A stretch of DNA of 64,000 bases, taken from NCBI GenBank assembly GCA_004352715.1, contig SCFE01000053.1, positions 442,529 to 506,528 of the forward strand, given 5' to 3'. This document shows positions 60,801-64,000 of the stretch, piece by piece; within the stretch, counting starts at the first letter, position 1, and each line of letters begins with the position of its first letter. The notes below the pieces were generated by a model. That model was not told the DNA's origin. It did not search any database and saw only the letters and a program-made list of their open reading frames with translations. Position numbers and translations under genes: made by a program. Source of the stretch: Hofstenia miamia. Taxonomy: Eukaryota > Xenacoelomorpha > Acoela.

Positions 60801-63800
60801 AATAGAATATACTAAGAGTCTCCTATAATAAATAAAATATTAGAAGAGCAAATGCTGGGTTTAATGTTATTAAATCAAAATACAAATGACAAAGTATACA
60901 AATGACAGAATTAAAAAATCCTAGGCCCAGTAACGGATCCAAAAATTTTATGATTCAATAATTCGCAAACGTTCGACTCACTTAAAAAATACAATCTTGA
61001 GAAACATTTGAGCATTTGAATATATGCAAATGCATATGTACATATTTGATACATATAGAAAAAAATTCATCCCCGCAGAAAAAATGTAATAATTTCGTGA
61101 TATGGGCCCATTAAAAGTTTCACTTGGGCACATGACTCCAAATTTGAAAAAAACATCTAATTCTCAATGGCATTTTTACGCATTTCATAGCAGATATCTG
61201 ATAATATGATGAAAACAGTCTTCTTCTTGCCTAATTTCCTCTACTTATATCTATGAAAATGCCTATTTTGAGCATTTTTACAAGGTATAACAATGACTCT
61301 TAGCCTATTCCAAGCCTCAAATGTCACTATTCACTTCATTGATAACAGGTTGGTTGAATACAGAAATTAGCATCTTCTAGAACTTTTGACGCAAATTCAA
61401 TTTTGAAAGATTAACCAAAACATTCATTAAAAAATCATCGAAAATTGCCAACCAAGAACAGAAAAGTTTGCTTTGAAGATTACTTTTTTAGTTTAATATG
61501 GACAATATATTTCTTTAAAACATTTTAAAGCCTTTCCTTAATATAACCCGAACACATGCGCGGCTTAAAATGAACTGAAAATTCACACCCGATAGACTCT
61601 TTATGATGGATATTTACGCAGATGGTAATAGTATGTTATAATCGATTGATTACCTCCAAGTTAAAACCAAAATCAACAATCTCTACCGTATTAGAAAATA
61701 TAGACCTGGTTCCAACAGCAATTATTATTGACATAGGATTTTGAATGGATGAAAGGCATTGCTTAGCAAACGCGTACAAACTGAAGAGTTATCAGGGGTC
61801 AAAAATCCTCCTCAGTCCAAAATATATACAGAAAAACCCCGAAGGCTATACCCAATTGAAGATCCTTACACTGTACACTCCAAAATTTTATTTCCTTTAA
61901 TATGTCCACATAATTTACACACATGAGTGTTGGCAGTACAGCTGAAATTCCCTAATTTGGACCGACGATTTTTGAGTTTGAATTCGGTTTACACTTACGT
62001 AATTTGATTAACAAGCAGTAATATGCAATAAGCTGAAAACGGAAGAACCAATGAAATTAAAATTTAGTGGAATTGAAGCGGGATACTGGAACAATTGCTT
62101 AAAAGGATAATTAATTAAAATATAAAATAATCACAATGAAAGAGAGTCAAAAGCAATTAAAATATAATTGAACCGAAGAATAAATGCACTGAATTTTCAT
62201 TTACAAAAAACCGCCTACAATTATATATTCATAATCTAATTTTTTAATTCACGTGTTATTCCATCAAAATTTAGGGAAAATGAAATTTGAGAGCAAATGA
62301 ATGTTTAATCCTAAGTCTCTCAATAATTCAGGATAATTCAATAAACTAGTTTCGTGCCAACTTCCACTAATTAATAATTTCGCATGCAAACTGAACCTGT
62401 AATTGCCAAAATCCATTTCTAGTGCTTATGATGTTAACTCTAGAATAAGATAAATAAATAACACTAAAACAATTCTGCTTAATAGCATTTACTCAATCCA
62501 GCAGTTTTGTAGAACAGAAGCGGTAATGACAATGCCACGGCCAAAACAGTTCTCTGTCAATGTTCACAGATACTGTAACAAGATATCAACTAAACCTGGT
62601 AGTTACTAACCAGCAGCAATGAAAGTATGAACGATGTCTACTGTAGGTCAAGATTTGAATTACAAAAAAACATCTCAATTATTTGCTAGATTAATTGTTA
62701 AACTAGGAAAAAAATTACAAGGCTAACTTGAGAAATTACTATTCACAGATAAATATGCGAACCAAAACAAGTGTAAGAACAATATGCTGTTTATAGGATG
62801 CAGATACCATAGTGAAAGATTTAAAAATTTTTTAATACTTATTATTTTATAAAAGCTTTTCGCTTCTTACCTCCACCAAAGAGGTGCTGTTTTCACCTCT
62901 GTTTGTCAACACGATTTCGAAAACAGTAATGGAAGGAACTTTATGAAAAAACCTCGAGACAGGTATTGGTCAAACTTAGATGCTATTAGATTGTCAGACT
63001 GATCATGATTGCCGTCTGGTTGCATCCAGACCCTAATTTCATTTATACTTGGCTCGCAAAAATAACTTCACGTAAATTTGTGTATCAGATACTGTTGCGT
63101 ACAGAAAATAGCTATCTATCCACAATGATGTCAATGCATTGTTATTCGCTAAATCCGCATTAAACCATAGTTTTACTTCCAATTTAGTTCGTAGCTCTAT
63201 CTAATAGAAGCCTCTGAGATAAAGGTACCAGAATATTGACAATTGCTTTCATTGCTATATTTAAAGAAAACCATATTTATTACTAGCGAAAGAAGTATAC
63301 CGTCTTGCATATAATTGAATGCTTTCTGCTTAATTTCGGTGTTCGTTTCCAACTGGTTGGTATTTTTAAGATAGTTGACAGTGTAGACCATTGGCGCTAA
63401 AATAATCATTGTTTGTTCTCCACATCCGAATGGCTTCTGTATCATGCCATCTAAGTTGTTCATTGTGTTACCCATCACATCGCCTAAAAGTGTAAGTGAC
63501 TTATCAAAATCAATAGTGAAGATTCCTTACCAGATAGGGAAATTTTGCAAAAGTCCGAATCAGGAACGAATTGTTTTGGAAGTGCTTCTGTTAAATTGAA
63601 ATTCTTAGTATACGCGTCAGACCCCTCTGCACGATTCACCAAAAACGGAATGGTGTATTGACGTTGGATTCCTTCAGGCTGAACGTATTATGTATTAAAA
63701 ATTTAAAACATTGCACTAAGTCAAACTAACTTCACTCGACTAAGATTAATTTCAAAAAAATGAAAAAACGTTTTAATACGATTCTAATTGTCAGTTTTGA

Positions 63801-64000
63801 TTTTTCTTATACTGTCTAAATTAACTGTACTTACGACAACACGAATGGGTTGAATGACAGCGTCAGAACAAGATTTTTGTGAGCTTTCTGCATTAATATT
63901 AAGTTTGAGTTTTCCGATTCTTTTACTTGCAAGAGGGAAGTACATAGTAGTAGTGCTGTCCTTTGACAAAACAACATTCACAGACGCTGAGGTCGCCATG
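34706..64000 (-). CDS. Thioester-containing protein, gene B, 3' part (5' end beyond the window)
   Basis: Minus-strand paralogue of gene A. Exons in transcription order: 64000-63835 (open at the window edge), 63678-63531, 63483-63301, 58081-58000, 56572-56419, 56337-56073, 43916-43564, 42946-42774, 36323-36158, 34808-34706. All junction phases agree and no exon has a stop. Motifs are [64 protein letters not shown] and YYNP. Exon lengths 183, 82, 154, 265, 173, 166 and 103 equal those of gene A; two differ by one codon (148 against 145, 353 against 350). Introns are greatly enlarged by transposons, the longest (56072-43917) holding Penelope, Tc1, hAT and LINE pieces plus a gap. The MG1-MG6 and bait exons must lie beyond 64000. 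The last exon was not identified. Confidence 0.93.
34809..36157 (-). other. Intron of TEP gene B, nothing recognised
   Basis: A less AT-rich patch at about 35640-35860 looks repeat-like but no family was recognised. Confidence 0.45.
36158..36323 (-). CDS. TEP gene B receptor-binding domain exon
   Basis: 166 bp, equal to gene A 20145-20310. It reads [50 protein letters not shown]. The PLGM...LSGL...YFD pattern is the MG8/receptor-binding signature. It ends in phase 0 at GTTAGT. Confidence 0.9.
36324..37745 (-). other. Intron of TEP gene B, nothing recognised
   Basis: AT-rich intron with no coding signal or element end that I can support. Confidence 0.5.
37778..38720 (-). mobile_element. hAT transposon remnant (C-terminal transposase)
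   Basis: Minus-strand frame 38140-37928 reads [20 protein letters not shown], then [20 protein letters not shown], the hAT C-terminal dimerisation domain (SNAxAERxFS...LRSTMxxxRLNxLAxLxI). Upstream pieces at 38150-38500 ([20 protein letters not shown]) belong to the same transposase. The left end CAGAGGCGTAGCTAG directly abuts a TA run, a typical hAT terminus. The right end was not located and the 943 bp is far too short for an intact element. Confidence 0.75.
39231..39928. mobile_element. hAT-type MITE with perfect 8-bp target duplication
   Basis: 698 bp. Left end CAGAGTTGTAACAGGCC, right-end complement CAGAGTTGTAACAGGGCC, flanked by perfect AGGCTGAC (39223-39230 and 39929-39936). GC-rich subterminal GGCCGGGACCGGCC and CCCGGGCCC motifs. 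No transposase frame. One of the clearest elements in the window, within a TEP B intron. Confidence 0.9.
40260..40514 (-). repeat. Diverged tandem repeat, about 93 bp per unit, open on the minus strand
   Basis: Two units (about 40330-40425 and 40426-40515) each begin (G)CGCAGGTT and end CTTCACACAGG or TTTTACACACA. On the minus strand one frame stays open through both for 84 codons: unit peptides start [18 protein letters not shown] and [19 protein letters not shown] third partial unit may precede. No known domain recognised. Lies inside a TEP B intron. Confidence 0.5.
41061..41170. repeat. Exact 55-bp tandem duplication
   Basis: Positions 41061-41115 and 41116-41170 are identical, beginning TATTACAGTCATATA and ending TATAGTTTGCGG. 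It sits 50 bp from a mariner-like element. Confidence 0.93.
41218..42305 (-). mobile_element. Mariner-like (DD37D/maT-type) transposon in TA repeats
   Basis: Bounded on both sides by TA runs, as expected for a TA-targeting element. The inward right end is CAGTAGAGTTCGACA; the left end GGGTCATCAATATT does not match it, so one end is probably eroded. It contains a broken transposase with Asp residues in the order expected for the mariner superfamily. Confidence 0.75.
41338..42288 (-). pseudogene. Mariner-like transposase, frameshifted
   Basis: ATG at 42288 opens [20 protein letters not shown] and [20 protein letters not shown], the helix-turn-helix DNA-binding part. After a shift near 42050: [11 protein letters not shown] (first Asp) and [19 protein letters not shown]. 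41744-41535 has a degraded second-Asp region ([17 protein letters not shown]), then [14 protein letters not shown] (third Asp) and a C-terminus [15 protein letters not shown]. At least three frame breaks in about 950 bp; the original would be near 340 residues. Confidence 0.82.
42383..42722. repeat. GC-rich inverted-end repeat, possible MITE
   Basis: The left side begins TGGACGCATTGCACC and the right side complement begins TGGACGCGGGTGCGG, so a 7-bp inverted end is followed by GCACC/CCCGC-rich stretches. The interior is AT-rich. No target duplication seen. Confidence 0.4.
42774..42946 (-). CDS. TEP gene B CUB-region exon
   Basis: 173 bp, exactly the size of gene A exon 19933-20105. It reads [20 protein letters not shown] then [15 protein letters not shown] and ends FCLR in phase 2. 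It is too broken up by short frames to stand out as one open frame but is clear when aligned to gene A (GKGRLSATITVSYN). Confidence 0.88.
42947..43563 (-). other. Intron of TEP gene B, nothing recognised
   Basis: AT-rich; a TA run at 43517-43536. Confidence 0.5.
43564..43916 (-). CDS. TEP gene B thioester-domain exon (GGYSSTQ)
   Basis: 353-bp exon. It completes a split Glu codon and reads [50 protein letters not shown] and [14 protein letters not shown], ending ITE in phase 0 before GTCGGT. It matches gene A 17133-17482 closely apart from one extra codon. The donor is unusual in lacking the common GTAAG/GTGAG form. Confidence 0.92.
43917..45800 (-). other. Intron of TEP gene B, nothing recognised
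   Basis: AT-rich, with a TA run at 44418-44451. Several short frames but no domain. Confidence 0.5.
45801..45851. repeat. Longest TA microsatellite in the window
   Basis: About 51 bp of uninterrupted TA. Other runs of about 20-48 bp: 18320-18367 (interrupted), 34626-34651, 37746-37777, 40921-40953, 42306-42344, 43517-43536, 44418-44451 and 51712-51739 (interrupted). Confidence 0.95.
45997..46996. other. Assembly gap, exactly 1000 N
   Basis: Second placeholder gap. The right edge cuts a minus-strand coding-like frame. Confidence 0.99.
46997..47270 (-). CDS. N-terminus of an unusually GC-rich ORF, possibly LINE ORF1, cut by the gap
   Basis: From ATG at 47270 the minus strand is open for 91 codons up to the gap. 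It begins [20 protein letters not shown], then a Ser/Leu-rich stretch with [19 protein letters not shown], a likely short coiled coil. G+C is about half here against about a third around it, so it looks like a recent insertion with different base use. Start and coiled coil suit the ORF1 of a CR1/Jockey-type LINE whose repetitive body failed to assemble. Function not proven. Confidence 0.45.
47271..49642 (-). other. Intron of TEP gene B, nothing recognised
   Basis: 2.4 kb of AT-rich sequence. A 73-codon frame at 48491-48712 has no recognisable domain and strongly AT-driven composition. Confidence 0.5.
49643..49972. mobile_element. hAT-type MITE (49724-49972) next to a second hAT end
   Basis: 49724-49972 (249 bp) has left end CAGTGGCGTACGCAAG and right-end complement TAGGGGCGTACGCAGG, flanked by CTTATAAC (49716-49723) and CCTATAAC (49973-49980), 7 of 8 identical. 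Just upstream at 49643 another hAT-like terminus, CAGAGGCGCACCCAGAGG, begins, so the MITE probably inserted into an older related element. Confidence 0.82.
49981..51711 (-). other. Intron of TEP gene B with a 141-bp duplication across a single N
   Basis: 50502-50642 and 50644-50785 are nearly identical (beginning GTATGAACC/AACAAGTAACCC), separated by one N at 50643. Otherwise AT-rich with no recognised element. Confidence 0.6.
51740..53072 (-). mobile_element. Tc1-like transposon with both terminal repeats and TA duplication
   Basis: 1333 bp. Left end CAGTACGCGACAGCAAGTTG, right-end complement CAGTGTGCGACAGCAAGTTG; the match continues into TGAACA. Both sides are flanked by TA (51738-51739 and 53073-53074). 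The right edge lies about ten bases from the 3' end of a Penelope-like copy. Contains a damaged transposase on the minus strand. Confidence 0.93.
51890..52904 (-). pseudogene. Tc1 transposase (DD34E), frameshifted
   Basis: ATG at 52904 starts [20 protein letters not shown] and [20 protein letters not shown], the paired-like DNA-binding domain. After a shift near 52600: [20 protein letters not shown] (first Asp). Then 52282-51995: [20 protein letters not shown] (second Asp) and [16 protein letters not shown] (Glu of the triad). The tail [18 protein letters not shown] ends in TAG at 51890. All three catalytic residues are recognisable, but frameshifts near 52600 and 52380 and stops prevent translation. 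Relatively young judging by its terminal repeats. Confidence 0.88.
53083..54290 (-). mobile_element. Penelope-like element copy 1, internally deleted
   Basis: Minus-strand reverse transcriptase 54119-53487: [20 protein letters not shown], then [12 protein letters not shown] (catalytic YxDD), [20 protein letters not shown] and later [20 protein letters not shown]. Downstream, 53441-53244 has the end of the GIY-YIG endonuclease ([20 protein letters not shown]). Upstream at 54145-54250 the frame [14 protein letters not shown]-type N-terminal sequence is joined directly to FAMD, so the first half of the RT is deleted. Its 5' side abuts the 5' side of copy 2. Confidence 0.85.
54290..55870 (+). mobile_element. 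Penelope-like element copy 2, 5'-truncated, head to head with copy 1
   Basis: Plus strand. It starts near [20 protein letters not shown], then [78 protein letters not shown], a stop after MDIIES (54856), and [15 protein letters not shown]. After a damaged stretch near 55030-55130 it resumes [20 protein letters not shown] and ends in [20 protein letters not shown], the Cys pair and GIY-YIG start typical of Penelope-like endonucleases. The 3' UTR matches copy 1 to about 55860. Dead from stops and frameshifts. Confidence 0.88.
56073..58081 (-). CDS. TEP gene B thioester-domain exons (catalytic His region)
   Basis: Exons 58081-58000, 56572-56419 and 56337-56073. They read [18 protein letters not shown], then [44 protein letters not shown], and [16 protein letters not shown] to [18 protein letters not shown] retains the His expected to activate the thioester for hydroxyl targets. 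The remainder of this domain continues 12 kb away at 43916. Confidence 0.93.
56573..57580 (-). other. Intron of TEP gene B, nothing recognised
   Basis: AT-rich; no coding signal or element ends. Confidence 0.5.
57584..57660 (-). pseudogene. Mariner/Tc1-type transposase C-terminal scrap
   Basis: Minus-strand frame ending in TAA at 57584 reads [20 protein letters not shown], resembling the terminal [14 protein letters not shown] of DD37D mariner transposases, including that at 41338. Upstream sequence to about 57900 is not readable with confidence. Confidence 0.4.
58485..59370 (-). pseudogene. Tc1-like transposase, decayed
   Basis: From ATG 59370: [40 protein letters not shown] and [20 protein letters not shown], the DNA-binding half. 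After a stop at about 59080: [20 protein letters not shown] (first Asp). A degraded centre is followed by [20 protein letters not shown] and a stop at about 58485, the usual Tc1 tail. About 885 bp remain, so the second half is partly deleted. A different subfamily from the 51740 element. Terminal repeats not found. Confidence 0.78.
59481..60401 (+). mobile_element. Second piggyBac-type element, internally deleted
   Basis: TTAA at 59477-59480 is followed by TACTAGGCCGCCTAAAGAGG then TCATAATTGACC. The right end, complement CGCCCATGGTGGTCACAAAT, precedes TTAA at 60402-60405. The two ends share the pattern CGCC(T/C)AxxGxGGTCA. Inside, about 59825-59995 reads [20 protein letters not shown], an acidic N-terminal stretch common in piggyBac transposases. 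The catalytic core is missing; the frame 60090-60359 has scattered Cys but no known domain. At 921 bp it cannot be autonomous and its family differs from the 27269 element. Confidence 0.6.
60406..63300 (-). other. Intron of TEP gene B, nothing recognised
   Basis: 2.9 kb of the 5.2-kb intron between exons 63301 and 58081. AT-rich, no coding or element signal that I can support. Confidence 0.5.
63301..64000 (-). CDS. TEP gene B exons through the thioester
   Basis: Exons 64000-63835, 63678-63531 and 63483-63301. The first, [17 protein letters not shown] to IQPIRVV, is the MG7/CUB piece. The second starts [12 protein letters not shown]. The third gives [20 protein letters not shown] followed by CGEQTMI and VYTVNYL. 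The thioester Cys and Gln are intact. The split Gly codons at both ends of the third exon match gene A. Confidence 0.93.

Overview
The window is animal nuclear DNA. It is AT-rich, its genes are split into many small exons by introns ending in TTTTAG or TTTAG, and it is crowded with decayed eukaryotic transposons (hAT, piggyBac, Tc1/mariner, Penelope-like and LINE elements). The host genes encode thioester-containing proteins (TEP / alpha-2-macroglobulin / complement C3 superfamily), so an invertebrate is the simplest source. I cannot name the species. There are two placeholder gaps of exactly 1000 N (24778-25777, 45997-46996) and three single-N joins (26143, 29827, 50643).

Layout. From 514 to about 20637 the plus strand carries an almost complete TEP gene. 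I resolved 23 exon positions with fully consistent splice phases, about 1270 residues, from macroglobulin domain MG2 to the C-terminal receptor-binding domain; only the signal peptide/MG1 end and the very last exon are missing or uncertain. At the bait region there are two alternative tandem exons (10571-10709 and 10786-10936) with identical flanking phases. From 64000 down to 34706 the minus strand carries the 3' half of a second TEP gene with the same exon order; most exons match the first gene in length to the base. The two genes converge tail to tail. Both keep the GCGEQ thioester and a downstream histidine in a CHREM motif, as expected for complement-like proteins that bind covalently to targets.

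The roughly 14 kb between the two 3' ends holds a LINE remnant (21989-23560), a promoter-like block next to a gap (24497-24678), a Tc1-like fragment (25778-26142), a complete but mutated piggyBac transposon with TTAA target duplications (27269-30741), and hAT pieces. The introns of both genes are filled with LINEs (7570-9600, 14503-15620), hAT-type MITEs with 8-bp target duplications (17963-18816, 34130-34444, 39231-39928, 49724-49972 and others), mariner and Tc1 copies (41218-42305, 51740-53072, 58485-59370), two head-to-head Penelope-like copies (53083-55870), and a second, internally deleted piggyBac (59481-60401).

No tRNA, rRNA, CRISPR array or prokaryotic feature was seen. The biology of interest is the duplicated, inverted TEP locus and its alternative bait exons: the thioester domain would be constant while the protease-sensed bait could be switched by splicing. 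Transposons dominate the rest, and the isolated N positions look like unmerged contig overlaps.
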